NCBI RefSeq assembly: GCF_011064615.1
Contig: NZ_JAALJH010000022.1
Span: 1 to 64,000, forward strand
Direction: 5' to 3'
DNA from: Aquisphaera insulae
Lineage (GTDB): Bacteria > Planctomycetota > Planctomycetia > Isosphaerales > Isosphaeraceae
Length of the DNA: 64,000 nt
Shown: piece after piece, positions 8,315 through 16,336 of the stretch
How the letters are laid out: the number at the start of each line of letters is the position of its first letter
Position numbering within the stretch: position 1 is the first letter of the stretch
Made by a program: the position numbers and the translations under genes
The notes under the pieces: model-generated
What the model was told of the DNA's origin: nothing
The model's database searches: none
What the model saw: the letters and a program-made list of their open reading frames with translations, nothing else

Positions 8315-9652
8315 CTATTTCCCGACGAGGGCGAGTTTCCAGGCCGGGGGTAGGCCGGGCTTCGTGGCCACCAGGATCTCGAGAATGGCGCGCCGGTCGA
8401 CTCGGGTCAGGTGGGCGAACGTCGGGCTGTCGTCGACGCCCGTGAGCACCTCGAGGAGCCTCCGCTGGACGTAGTCCTTCGACGGCGCGGGCAGGGCGTC
8501 GAACGCCTTGGAGTAGATCAGGTAGCTGCAAGGGTACTTGAAGATCCTCCGGGTCAGGTCGAAGTCTCGCAGCGACCGCCCTCGACCGTCCCTGGGACCT
8601 CGGTCGGAGAATTCCCTGGCGAATCCCGAATCGCCGACGACCGGGCCGGTGAGCGGCGCCTCTCCGGCGAAGAGGAGATAGCGGACCAGCTCCTCCGACG
8701 GGTCATCGATTCGCTTTCGAGCCTCCGACGACAGGGAAGACGGCCCGCGGCCCGCGGCCGCCTCGGCATGCAGCGCCAGGCGCGTCTCGTAGTTGGCCCG
8801 GGTGATCAGGTTGTGCAGCGGCACCTGGTGATCCAGCACGAGATGGGCGACCACGTCGCTGTGCCTGGCCGCGTATTCGTCGAGCGGGAAGCGGGAGGAG
8901 AGGTCGAACGCATCACCGCCGGCCGCGGCCCCGACCGGCCCCCCCGCCGGCTTGTCGACGATGAGGTTCCCCAGGTGCGGCTGGCGAACCTGCGATCCGG
9001 TCACGTACCAGCCACCCCACCGCTCCGAGAGGGGGCTGCGGTGGTCGGTGTCGTACGTCGGAGTCTTCGGGGCCTGGTTCCCCTTGTCGTTCGTGACGAT
9101 CGATCGGATGAGCACCCCCGGGACGCCTCGAGTCCTCGGTGCGACGTGGCACTGGATGCAGTCGAGCTCCGTCCGCGCGAATCCCGGGGCCTCCTCGCGT
9201 TGCTGGCCCACCGTGTAGAAGATGGCACCCTGATTGGCGTCGAACGAGACGATCTCCAGGAAGTCGCCGCCGTTGATCCAGCCCACGTACACGTCGTCGT
9301 TGAAGTAGAGGGCCCGAGGCGTCTTCGGCGAGACCTTGCGGAACTGGAGGCTGGTCCGCGAATACACGAGGACCTGCGACGACAGCGGCACGTCCAGCTC
9401 GGCGAGGACCGACCGGAGATAGCCGTTGGGGGCCTCGAACCGGAGCCGCCTCTCGCCTCGATCGATACGCTCCTGGAGCTTCGCCACCGGGTCCTCGGGC
9501 TTGTCGACGTAGTAGCGGATCGGCTCCTCCTGGAAGGGGATGAACTGGGCGCGAGCCGGCGCCACGCCCGCCCCCAGGCCGATGAGCAGGGTGAGGCCGA
9601 TCCGCGCCGCCGCCCCGCCCGGACCCCCCGCGTATGCATTTACGGTCGACAT
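8315..9652 (-). CDS. Exported c-type cytochrome-like protein, unknown role
   Basis: The protein is 445 residues. It begins with a signal peptide (hydrophobic segment RIGLTLLIGLGAGVAPARAQ). At residues 165-169 it has a single CIQCH heme c attachment motif, so one covalent heme in the periplasm is likely. Nearby text such as DVYVGWINGGDFLEIVSFDANQGAIFYTVGQ precedes the heme site. The rest does not match a family I can name. The start MSTVNAYAGG at 9652 is preceded by GAGG at a somewhat long distance. It may be part of an oxidoreductase system, but no partner gene is adjacent. Assignment as a cytochrome rests on the motif plus the export signal. Confidence 0.7.
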   Translation of the reverse strand: MSTVNAYAGGPGGAAARIGLTLLIGLGAGVAPARAQFIPFQEEPIRYYVDKPEDPVAKLQERIDRGERRLRFEAPNGYLRSVLAELDVPLSSQVLVYSRTSLQFRKVSPKTPRALYFNDDVYVGWINGGDFLEIVSFDANQGAIFYTVGQQREEAPGFARTELDCIQCHVAPRTRGVPGVLIRSIVTNDKGNQAPKTPTYDTDHRSPLSERWGGWYVTGSQVRQPHLGNLIVDKPAGGPVGAAAGGDAFDLSSRFPLDEYAARHSDVVAHLVLDHQVPLHNLITRANYETRLALHAEAAAGRGPSSLSSEARKRIDDPSEELVRYLLFAGEAPLTGPVVGDSGFAREFSDRGPRDGRGRSLRDFDLTRRIFKYPCSYLIYSKAFDALPAPSKDYVQRRLLEVLTGVDDSPTFAHLTRVDRRAILEILVATKPGLPPAWKLALVGK

Positions 9653-10108
9653 TGTGGAACATATCCTCAATTGAAGGCGAAATATCGCGTCCGCCCACGC
9701 GGCGAGGACGGCATGTGCCGGTTTCCCCATCGCAGGCCCCTGTCTGTGCCCTGCCCAGGGCGTCGCCGGGTGGAATCTCTACTATGTCTATCTAATCGAT
9801 ATGAAACACGTCAAGTCTGGAGCCGAATTCTTGTTGGGGCCGGATCATCGTCATAAACGCATTAAGGAAAACAGTTTGAGGCTCGATTTCGATTGTCAAC
9901 CTGTTCGGTCAACATGTAAAAAAACGAGAAGTTGAATGATCCGACTTGACATTGTCTATTGAGTCTATAGGCTTTATATGCTTTCGCCGGTCGCGACCGA
10001 GCAACTCGATCAGAGCGCCACGATTTCAAGCGATCACGCTTTCAATCTTTGGTTGTCATCTCGTTCGCGAACGCGGACGGGGTGGGGCGGAGGAAGGGGG
10101 GGCTGCGG
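9653..10108. other. AT-rich divergent intergenic region
   Basis: This 456-nt gap separates the divergently transcribed cytochrome-like gene and the small lipoprotein gene. The part from about 9790 to 9985 is clearly AT-rich compared with the rest of the window, including a run AACATGTAAAAAAACGAG. It is the most likely place for divergent promoters. No gene is supported inside it. Confidence 0.45.
9946..9971 (+). promoter_or_regulatory. Tentative sigma-70-like promoter elements
   Basis: A perfect TTGACA at 9946-9951 is followed by TATAGG at 9966-9971 in AT-rich sequence upstream of the lipoprotein and DUF1559 genes. The spacing of 14 nt is short of the usual 17, so this could be a chance match. 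A further TTTATAT lies at 9973-9979. Confidence 0.25.
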
Positions 10109-10333
10109 ATGGTGCTTATGCGGCGGAAACACGTGTTGAGCTGGGCGGGGCTGGCCGTTTCGATCGCGGCGGGGGGCTGCGGCACCTCGACGGGCGGGGC
10201 GCTTCCCCCGTCCCACGCCCTGGTCGCGGAGGCCGACCCGATACCTTCCAAGCCGGCCTCCCGAGCGGGCGCCAGGGCCCGAGGGCCTCAGGCTCGGCCG
10301 GCCCAGTTCCTCGATCCGAGATTGGGCAAGTAG
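10109..10333 (+). CDS. Small putative lipoprotein
   Basis: This 74-residue product starts MVLMRRKHVLSW, has a hydrophobic stretch (AGLAVSIAAGGC) ending in a Cys that fits a lipobox, and continues with a Ser/Thr/Pro/Ala-rich tail ending QFLDPRLGK. An AGGAAGGGGG ribosome site lies directly upstream of the ATG. It precedes the DUF1559 gene by about 110 nt on the same strand. Small lipoproteins of this kind are often found next to DUF1559 genes in planctomycetes, but no function is known. It could be spurious because it is short. Confidence 0.55.
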   Translation: MVLMRRKHVLSWAGLAVSIAAGGCGTSTGGALPPSHALVAEADPIPSKPASRAGARARGPQARPAQFLDPRLGK

Positions 10334-10444
10334 CGAGGCGGGCGGCTGCGGTTCCATGCGACCGATGCGTGATGGCTCGACGACGGGCCGCCGGTCGCTC
10401 CGCGCCCCGTTCGGATGGCCTCCACTCTCAGGAGACTCCCTGAC

Positions 10445-11503
10445 ATGGATAGACGCATGCGGCTCATGCCGCTCGGTCGCGGCTTCACGCTGATCGAGCT
10501 GCTGGTGGTGATCGCGATCATCGCCGTCCTCATCGCCCTCCTGTTGCCGGCCGTGCAGTCGGCCCGCGAGGCGGCCCGACGAGCGCAATGCACCAACAAC
10601 CTGAAGCAGATCGGCCTGGCGGCCCACAACTACCTGAGCACGCACAACACGCTGCCGGTGGGCGGTTATTTCAACTGGGCGGGGCTCCAGACGACCTGGG
10701 AGAAGGGGGCGATCGTCGGGCTTTCCCAGTTCATCGAGCAGGGCAACGTGTACAACGCGTACAACAGCAACCTCCGATACACCGACGCGTCGAATCTCAC
10801 GGTCCTGGCGGCGAAGATCAACACGCTCTACTGCCCGAGCGACGCCAAGATCGGAGATCCCCCCGCGATCAATTACCCGCCCCTCTTCGTGAATTTCCTG
10901 GTGGGACGCACCAGCTACCGCGGCGTGGCGGGCCCCTGGAATAACCCACCGATCGGCCCCAATCCCGCGACCGAGCCCAATTACCCGGCCTTCAAGGCCA
11001 ACGCGCTGGGGGTGATCCACCTCTACAGCAACACCTCGATCGCCTCGATCACCGACGGGACGAGCAATACGTTCCTGTTCGGCGAGGGAGCGTTCGGCCG
11101 GCTCAACGACTCCGACCAGGCGGGATTCCACTGGTGGATGGCCGGCAACTACGGCGACACCATCCAGAACACGATGTATCCGCCCAACCCGAAGCGTACC
11201 GACATCGACGACCTCTACAAGAACTACAGCTACCCCGAGTCCACCTTCCTCATGTCGGCGTCGAGCTACCACCCCGGCGGCGTCAATTTCGCGTTCTGCG
11301 ACGGGTCGGTGCGGTTCGTGAAGGATTCGATCAACTCGTGGCCCCTGGACCGGGCCAACCAGGATGCACCGATCAACGTGGTGCAGACCGTCCTCAGCCC
11401 GCCCTATGCGACCTTCGCCCTCAAGCCGGGGACGAGCTTCGGCGTCTACCAGGCCCTCTCGACGAAGGCCGGCGGCGAGGTCATCAGCTCGGACGCGTAC
11501 TGA
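10445..11503 (+). CDS. DUF1559 pilin-like protein (H-x9-DG), copy 2
   Basis: This 352-residue protein starts [13 protein letters not shown] and then shows the prepilin motif [26 protein letters not shown] with the normal Gly before Phe. [25 protein letters not shown] follows. The C-terminal half has [13 protein letters not shown], the H-x9-DG motif, and it ends [17 protein letters not shown] site precedes the ATG. It shares the whole architecture of the copy at 6865-7917 and faces away from it. The likely role is an exported or surface-displayed pseudopilin-like protein; its cargo or partners are unknown. Confidence 0.92.
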   Translation: MDRRMRLMPLGRGFTLIELLVVIAIIAVLIALLLPAVQSAREAARRAQCTNNLKQIGLAAHNYLSTHNTLPVGGYFNWAGLQTTWEKGAIVGLSQFIEQGNVYNAYNSNLRYTDASNLTVLAAKINTLYCPSDAKIGDPPAINYPPLFVNFLVGRTSYRGVAGPWNNPPIGPNPATEPNYPAFKANALGVIHLYSNTSIASITDGTSNTFLFGEGAFGRLNDSDQAGFHWWMAGNYGDTIQNTMYPPNPKRTDIDDLYKNYSYPESTFLMSASSYHPGGVNFAFCDGSVRFVKDSINSWPLDRANQDAPINVVQTVLSPPYATFALKPGTSFGVYQALSTKAGGEVISSDAY

Positions 11504-11654
11504 CATGATACCGGCACCCCTCACCGGCGTGCGGGGTCCGAGCCCGCGCGTCCCGGACACGATAGATGCCCGTTCGCGACCCAGCCTCGCCGGTTATCCG
11601 GGCCCGACGGATCCCGGCCGGTCGAGGCGACGAGACCAAATAGAAGGAATTCGA

Positions 11655-12923
11655 ATGATGAAGCGACTCCTCACCTCTCTGGCCGTGGTCGCGACCTCGG
11701 CCCTTGCCCAGGCGGGCCCGATCGACGGCTCCTGGGCGGCGAAGACCACCATCGGCAAGGCCGAGCTCCCGTTCCGGGTCGAGCTCTCTGGGGAGGGCGA
11801 CCACTTCAAGGGGACTCTCTACGACGGGGAGGTGCCGGTGACCTCCACGAGCGGGAAGCTCGATGGGGACAGGTTCGTCCTGAATTTCGACCACTTCCTG
11901 GGCAAGCTCGAAGGCCGCTTCAAGGACGGTCGGATCGAGGGAATCTACCGGAACACCGCCCGCGAGGACCTGCCCACGCTCGCCTTCACGGCCGAACGTC
12001 CGACCCCCCGCCGTCCCGCGGATCCGAAGGTCGTCCCCTCGATCGACGGCCTCTGGGAGATCCCCAATGAGAGCGCCAAGGGCGAGAAGGCCTGGCGGCT
12101 GATCATCCACCAGAAGGGCGACGAGGCGACGGCCTCGATCCTCCGGATCGACGGCGACACCGGGGCCCTCACCGGCCACTACCAGGACGGCAAGTTCGTC
12201 CTCGGCATCTTCGCCGGACCGAAGGCCCTCCGCCTGGACGTGGAGCCCGCCAAGGACGGGTCGCTCAACCTCACCCTGCACAGCCCCTACGCGAAGTTCC
12301 TGACCAAGAGCGGGGAGTACGACAAGACCTACCTCCACTACGTGGCCCATCGGCCGGCCGATGCGAGGGCCAAGGGCCTCCCGCGGCCGAGCGACCCGCT
12401 CAAGCACACCACGGTCCGCAACGAGAGCGAGCCGTTCCGGTTCCGGTTCCCGGACGTCGACGGCAAGCTCTACTCGAACGACGACCCGCGGTTCCGCGGC
12501 AAGGTCGTGGTCGCGGTCGTCACCGGCACCTGGTGCCCGAACTGCCACGACGAGGCCCAGTTCCTCGTCGAGCTCCACAAGAAGTATCGCGACCGCGGGC
12601 TTGAGGTCGTCGCCCTGGACTTCGAGGAGGAGGAGCAGCAGGAGCAGGGCTACAAGCGCGTCCGCTCGTTCGTCAAGAAGTACGGCGTCGAGTATCCCTA
12701 CCTGATCGCCGGCACGCCGCTGGAGATGTGGACGAAGGTCCCGCAGGCGGTGAACCTCAACACCTGGCCCGCCACGTTCTTCGTCGGCCGCGACGGGCTC
12801 GTGAAGCAGATCCACGCCGGCTTCGCCAGCCCCGCGAGCGCCGAGTTCAACCTCGAGCTCAAGAAGGAGTTCACCGAGACCGTCGAGCGTCTGCTGGCCC
12901 AGGCACGCACGGCCTCGCGTTGA
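11655..12923 (+). CDS. Exported thioredoxin-fold protein (TlpA/ResA-like)
   Basis: The 422-residue protein has a signal peptide (MMKRLLTSLAVVATSALAQA). Two related beta-rich segments come next, one beginning IDGSWAAK near residue 20 and one beginning IDGLWEIP near residue 125. Residues about 260-415 form a thioredoxin-like domain with TGTWCPNCHDEA; the redox pair is Cys294 and Cys297. This fits a periplasmic thiol-disulfide reductase of the AhpC/TSA-Redoxin type. AGAAGG precedes the first ATG. It follows the DUF1559 gene by 151 nt on the same strand. Its substrate is unknown; cytochrome maturation is one possibility given the heme-binding protein nearby, but this is only inference. Confidence 0.85.
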   Translation: MMKRLLTSLAVVATSALAQAGPIDGSWAAKTTIGKAELPFRVELSGEGDHFKGTLYDGEVPVTSTSGKLDGDRFVLNFDHFLGKLEGRFKDGRIEGIYRNTAREDLPTLAFTAERPTPRRPADPKVVPSIDGLWEIPNESAKGEKAWRLIIHQKGDEATASILRIDGDTGALTGHYQDGKFVLGIFAGPKALRLDVEPAKDGSLNLTLHSPYAKFLTKSGEYDKTYLHYVAHRPADARAKGLPRPSDPLKHTTVRNESEPFRFRFPDVDGKLYSNDDPRFRGKVVVAVVTGTWCPNCHDEAQFLVELHKKYRDRGLEVVALDFEEEEQQEQGYKRVRSFVKKYGVEYPYLIAGTPLEMWTKVPQAVNLNTWPATFFVGRDGLVKQIHAGFASPASAEFNLELKKEFTETVERLLAQARTASR

Positions 12924-12974
12924 AGCCGCCCACGGAAGGCGCGTTCCTCGAATCCCAGAGCCTGACACCCAACG

Positions 12975-13006
12975 GGCCAGCCCCGCGGAATCCCCGCGGG
13001 CCTGGC
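12975..13006 (+). terminator. Hairpin downstream of the thioredoxin-fold gene
   Basis: GGCCAGCCCCGCGG and CCGCGGGCCTGGCC pair over 14 positions with one mismatch around a short loop, about 50 nt after the stop. TTCCTGACTTGAT follows, which is only weakly T-rich, so termination efficiency is uncertain. Confidence 0.4.
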
Positions 13007-13190
13007 CTTCCTGACTTGATCCCGCGAGCAGCTTCACGGTGGATTCCGGCGCGACCAGCCCCGTATGGTCGCCCGCGAATTCCGCCCCATCCACCTTTGA
13101 CGTCCCGCCGCCTCCAGGGGCCGGGGGAACCCCCGCGGCCGGCCGACCGGAGGCTCCGGGAACGATCCGGCCGGGTCGCATAACGGAAAA

Positions 13191-13226
13191 CGGACCTGCC
13201 CCGATCGTCTGATCGGGGCAGGTCCG
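13191..13226 (-). terminator. Perfect 16-bp stem terminator
   Basis: CGGACCTGCCCCGATC (13191-13206) and GATCGGGGCAGGTCCG (13211-13226) form a perfect 16-bp stem with the loop GTCT. On the minus strand the stem is followed by TTTTCC, so it best serves as the intrinsic terminator of the Met/Cys-rich gene, whose stop is 33 nt away. It may also block readthrough from the plus strand. Confidence 0.8.
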
Positions 13227-13258
13227 AAATCCGCGGCCGGATGGACCGGATGGAGACC

Positions 13259-13720
13259 TCAGCAGCCGCAGCAGACCGGCATGCCGTTCATGCAGATGCA
13301 GCAGACGCAGCCGGCGTCGCACATCGCCGTCATGCAATCGCAGCAGGCCTGGATCATCTTGCAGCAGGCCTCGTCGCCGCTGGTGCAGGTGATGCAGACG
13401 CCGTCTTCGGTCATCTCGCACTTGCACATGCCCATCATCATGTTACAGCAGCACATCATCATGCCGTTCATCATCATGCAGCAGGAGCACATCCCGCCGG
13501 CCATCATGGTGCAGAGGTTCTGCATCATGGTGGCGGACATCTTGTCCTCGCTCGTGCAGATCATCTTCATCCCGCCCTTGCACTTCTCCATCTTGATCGT
13601 GCAGCGGGGGACCATCATCATTTGCGGGGCGTTCGGCATCGCGGCCGCGCCGCCCATCGTGCCCTGGGGCATGCCCGACATACCCATGCCCGTCCGCTCC
13701 ATCATCATGGCGGTCGTCAT
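13259..13720 (-). CDS. Extremely Met/Cys-rich small protein (possible metal-binding protein)
   Basis: The product is 153 residues, and by direct count holds 37 Met and 27 Cys, about 42 percent of the chain. Residues 1-38 are Met-rich without Cys. From about residue 39 on, Cys pairs and triplets (CC, CCC, CxC, CxxC) mix with Met triplets, for example CSCCMMMNGMMMCCC. No signal peptide or membrane helix is apparent. A strong AGGAG site precedes the ATG with ideal spacing, and a perfect hairpin follows the stop, so the gene looks expressed. It is not a known metallothionein that I can name. Soft thiol and thioether ligands suggest binding of Cu(I), Zn, Cd or Hg; a sulfur amino acid store is an alternative. 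It is divergent from cysteine dioxygenase. Confidence 0.85.
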   Translation of the reverse strand: MTTAMMMERTGMGMSGMPQGTMGGAAAMPNAPQMMMVPRCTIKMEKCKGGMKMICTSEDKMSATMMQNLCTMMAGGMCSCCMMMNGMMMCCCNMMMGMCKCEMTEDGVCITCTSGDEACCKMIQACCDCMTAMCDAGCVCCICMNGMPVCCGC

Positions 13721-14384
13721 CGTGGTTTCTCCTGTCCTTCGTGTTTTTGCTGGTCGTCTTCGCCCTACCCGACGAGGGCCGATTATCCACGGAAAATGTG
13801 ACGAAGCAAGGAAAAAATAAAAGATCTTTGATGTAACACGACCAATCTGATCGGAATGGTCGTGTTGTCCGCCGGCCTCCGGGCATGACCAGGCCGGAGC
13901 AGACGTTTCGGGCTCGTCGAGGGGCAAAGTTCGTGGTCCCCCGGCCGCGAGGCTGAGCCATGGCGGATCTAAACCATCGCGGTAACATGAGTTTTGCAAA
14001 TAAGAGGGTTCGCCACGGAGCATGTTGTAACCGTTCGACGGTGTGACGCGCCGGCCGGTGGCCGATCGCCCACGCGTCGAGCGATCCACGCCGGGAAACC
14101 GCCCGAGCAGGCCGGGCGGGTGAACCGCTCCCGCGAGCCCGGAGAGCGGTCCGCGAGAACCCCCGCCGAATGGGCCCTGGCAAGCCCTGCGCCCGGCGCA
14201 CGGAGGCCGTCCCGATCGCCGATCGCTCACCGCCCGAAAGTAAATCCCACCAATTCAGTGGGAATTCCTCTAGCCGAATTTCTCGATCCACGATAGAGAG
14301 TAACAGAACCTATCCGGTCGAGATCCTGGACCGCCTCGTCGCGGGCATTCCCCTCTGCCGCGACCGAGCTATAGGGGGCAATCC
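13721..14384. other. Divergent intergenic region, Met/Cys-rich gene and cysteine dioxygenase gene
   Basis: This 664-nt gap is long for the window. It includes an A/T-rich patch at 13800-13835 and a perfect inverted repeat at 13835-13866 on the side of the Met/Cys-rich gene. The part from 14000 to 14384 is GC-rich with no convincing gene; short frames there lack ribosome sites. It should hold the promoters of both flanking genes. Confidence 0.45.
13835..13866 (-). promoter_or_regulatory. Inverted repeat in the leader of the Met/Cys-rich gene
   Basis: AACACGACCA (13835-13844) and TGGTCGTGTT (13857-13866) are perfect 10-nt arms around a 12-nt spacer, 115 nt upstream of the Met/Cys-rich start. 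On the minus strand, after the arms comes AAAGATCTTT, a 10-nt palindrome, and then a T-rich run. This could be a repressor operator or a leader hairpin involved in attenuation. The T-run begins about 14 nt after the stem, too far for a standard terminator. Confidence 0.4.
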
Positions 14385-14996
14385 ATGGAAGGGCTCAAGC
14401 GGCTCGAGAAATTGCTCCAGCTCTGGGATGCGCGCGAGGAAGCGATCCCGCTGGCGGAGCTGAAACGTGGCCTCGCCGGGTTGAACCTCGAGGCCGAGGA
14501 CATCGCCGACGCGATCGGATTCGACGAACGGGCTTACCGGCGCGCGACCGTCCATTCGCGTCCGCATTACGAGATGTTCGTCATGTGCTGGCGGAGCGGG
14601 CAGGCCAGTCCGATCCATGATCATGCCGGATCATCGTGTGTCGTCCTGGTGGTATCCGGCGAGGCGACGGAGACTCGCTACCGGCGGGTGCCCAGTGGCC
14701 AGCTCGCGCCGGTCCGCGCGGCGGCCTCCGGCGCGGGGACTGTGATCGGCTGCCACGGCGACTGCACCCATCAGCTTGCGAATCTCCAGGCACCCGGCGA
14801 GGACCTTGTCACCGTCCACGTCTACTCGCCTCCGCCGTCCGGATGGCGCTATCACTCGCTCGACGAGACGACCCTGGCGGCCAATGACCACCTGATCCGG
14901 GACCGGCCGGTGACGGTCCGAGCTGATCTGGGGCATCCGGCCGCCCGCCCGATCGCCCCGGCCGGCCTCTCGCGGAGGAAGTCATGCAAGGACTGA
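14385..14996 (+). CDS. Cysteine dioxygenase type I
   Basis: The 203-residue cupin protein belongs to the cysteine dioxygenase family (PF05995), which oxidises L-cysteine to cysteine sulfinate with O2 and non-heme Fe(II). The three iron ligands are visible as His78 and His80 in SPIHDHAGSSC and His129 in GDCTHQL. Cys85 and Tyr147 (in TVHVYSPP) align with the pair that forms the Cys-Tyr crosslink in mammalian enzymes; many bacterial enzymes lack the Cys. The start follows TAGGGGG. The gene overlaps the next one by 13 nt, so the two are co-translated. Its neighbour across the divergent gap is the Met/Cys-rich protein gene. Confidence 0.92.
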   Translation: MEGLKRLEKLLQLWDAREEAIPLAELKRGLAGLNLEAEDIADAIGFDERAYRRATVHSRPHYEMFVMCWRSGQASPIHDHAGSSCVVLVVSGEATETRYRRVPSGQLAPVRAAASGAGTVIGCHGDCTHQLANLQAPGEDLVTVHVYSPPPSGWRYHSLDETTLAANDHLIRDRPVTVRADLGHPAARPIAPAGLSRRKSCKD

Positions 14997-16327
14997 CGGT
15001 AGCGATCGTCGGCGGCGGCTTCAGCGGTACGATGGTGGCCGTCCACCTGGCGAAGGCCGGCGGCGTACGCGTCGTCCTCGCCGAAAAGGGCGATCGCCTG
15101 GCCAGGGGGGCGGCCTACGGGTCGCGTTGTGAGGCGCACCTGCTCAACGTCGCCGCTGGCCTGATGAGCGCGCTCCCGGACGAGCCGACGCATTTCCTCG
15201 ACTGGCTGCGGCGGAGGGATTCGGAGGCCGGCGCGGACACGTTCGCGCCGCGCATGGTCTACGGAGACTACCTGCAAGGGCTCCTCGACGAGGCTCGACA
15301 GTCCGGCCGCGTGGAGCCGATTCGCGATCAGATCACCGACCTCGAGCTCGGCGATCGGGTCGCGCTTCGAACCGCGGCCGGCCGCACCATCGTGGCCGAC
15401 CGGGTGGTCCTGGCCCTGGGCAACCCGCCGCCGGCAGACCCCGCTGGGATCGCCGTCGCGGCGGGCCTGAGGGGCTATGTGCGCGACCCATGGACTCCCG
15501 GCGCCCTTGACGACCTGGCCCCGGATGAGCCCATCGGCCTCATCGGCACCGGCCTCACGGCCGTCGATTTCGTCGTCGAGGCCAGGGCGAGGGGACATCG
15601 CGGCCCGATCGTGGCGATCTCGCGGCATGGGTTCCTGCCCCAGGCTCATCGCCCGTCCGCGGGGCCGCCGCGACCGCACGTCCTCTCCGCCGGCCGTCCC
15701 GTCACGGCCCGGGCACTCCTGAGGACGGTTCGCGTCGAGGCTCGTCAGTGTCAATCCGAGGGTGGTGACTGGCGCTCCGTGATCGACGGGATCCGGCCCG
15801 TGGCCCAGGATGTATGGGGGGCGCTCGAGGGGGCCGAGCGCGAGCGATTCCTCCGCCACCTCGCTTCACGCTGGGATGTCCACCGGCATCGGATCGCCCC
15901 CAGGATTGCGGCGTTGCTCGAGTCGGCGACGCGCTCCGGTCAGCTCAGGGTGATCGCTGGTCGCGTCGAATCGATCGAGCCGGCCGGCGCGTCCGTGGCC
16001 GTCCGTGTCCGCCGTCGTGACCGGTCCGATCCCCAGGTCCTCACCTTCGGCCGCCTGGTCAACTGCACGGGCCCCTCGCGTGACATCCGCGACTCGGCCT
16101 CACCGCTGATCCGCTCGCTCATCGCCCGCGGTATCGCGCGGCCCGGGCCGCTGGCGCTGGGCCTGGAAGCCCGGCCGTCCGGGGCGCTCATCGGCCCCGA
16201 TGGGGCCACGAACGATCGACTCTTCGCGATCGGCCCCCTCCTGAAAGAGAGGCTGTGGGAAACGACGGCCGTCCGCGAGCTTCGGGTCCAGGCCCGCGAC
16301 CTGGCGGCCCACCTGACCCGGGGCTAG
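14984..16327 (+). CDS. FAD/NAD(P)-binding protein (NAD_binding_9 family)
   Basis: The 447-residue protein opens with the dinucleotide-binding motif VAIVGGGFSGTMVAVHLAKAG and has a second glycine-rich site, IGLIGTGLTAVDFVVEARARG, near residue 185. It matches the PF13454 group of flavoproteins, which includes uncharacterised oxidoreductases (some annotated as hydroxyacylglutathione hydrolase partners or SidA-like). The gene starts inside the end of the cysteine dioxygenase gene (13-nt overlap, AGGAAG before its ATG), which suggests action in the same cysteine-oxidation route. The reaction itself cannot be deduced. It ends 9 nt before the stop of the convergent porin gene. Confidence 0.85.
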   Translation: MQGLTVAIVGGGFSGTMVAVHLAKAGGVRVVLAEKGDRLARGAAYGSRCEAHLLNVAAGLMSALPDEPTHFLDWLRRRDSEAGADTFAPRMVYGDYLQGLLDEARQSGRVEPIRDQITDLELGDRVALRTAAGRTIVADRVVLALGNPPPADPAGIAVAAGLRGYVRDPWTPGALDDLAPDEPIGLIGTGLTAVDFVVEARARGHRGPIVAISRHGFLPQAHRPSAGPPRPHVLSAGRPVTARALLRTVRVEARQCQSEGGDWRSVIDGIRPVAQDVWGALEGAERERFLRHLASRWDVHRHRIAPRIAALLESATRSGQLRVIAGRVESIEPAGASVAVRVRRRDRSDPQVLTFGRLVNCTGPSRDIRDSASPLIRSLIARGIARPGPLALGLEARPSGALIGPDGATNDRLFAIGPLLKERLWETTAVRELRVQARDLAAHLTRG

Positions 16328-16336
16328 ACATCCTGG

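Larger units (their letters stand above)
12924..13258. other. Convergent intergenic region with two hairpins
   Basis: This gap separates the convergent thioredoxin-fold gene and the Met/Cys-rich gene. It has a hairpin near each gene end, described separately, and no gene. Confidence 0.5.

Noticed and set aside
9946..10443. Longer plus-strand frame over the promoter region and lipoprotein gene
   Set aside because: It begins inside the AT-rich promoter-like segment, is in another frame than the lipoprotein, and its product resembles nothing.
11484..13427. A 647-codon minus-strand frame running through the Met/Cys-rich gene into the thioredoxin-fold gene
   Set aside because: It uses another frame, ignores the strong hairpin at 13191-13226 and has no family signature.
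13835..13866. Intrinsic terminator for a minus-strand transcript entering the Met/Cys-rich gene
   Set aside because: There is no minus-strand gene just upstream, and the T-rich run begins about 14 nt after the stem, too far for a standard terminator.
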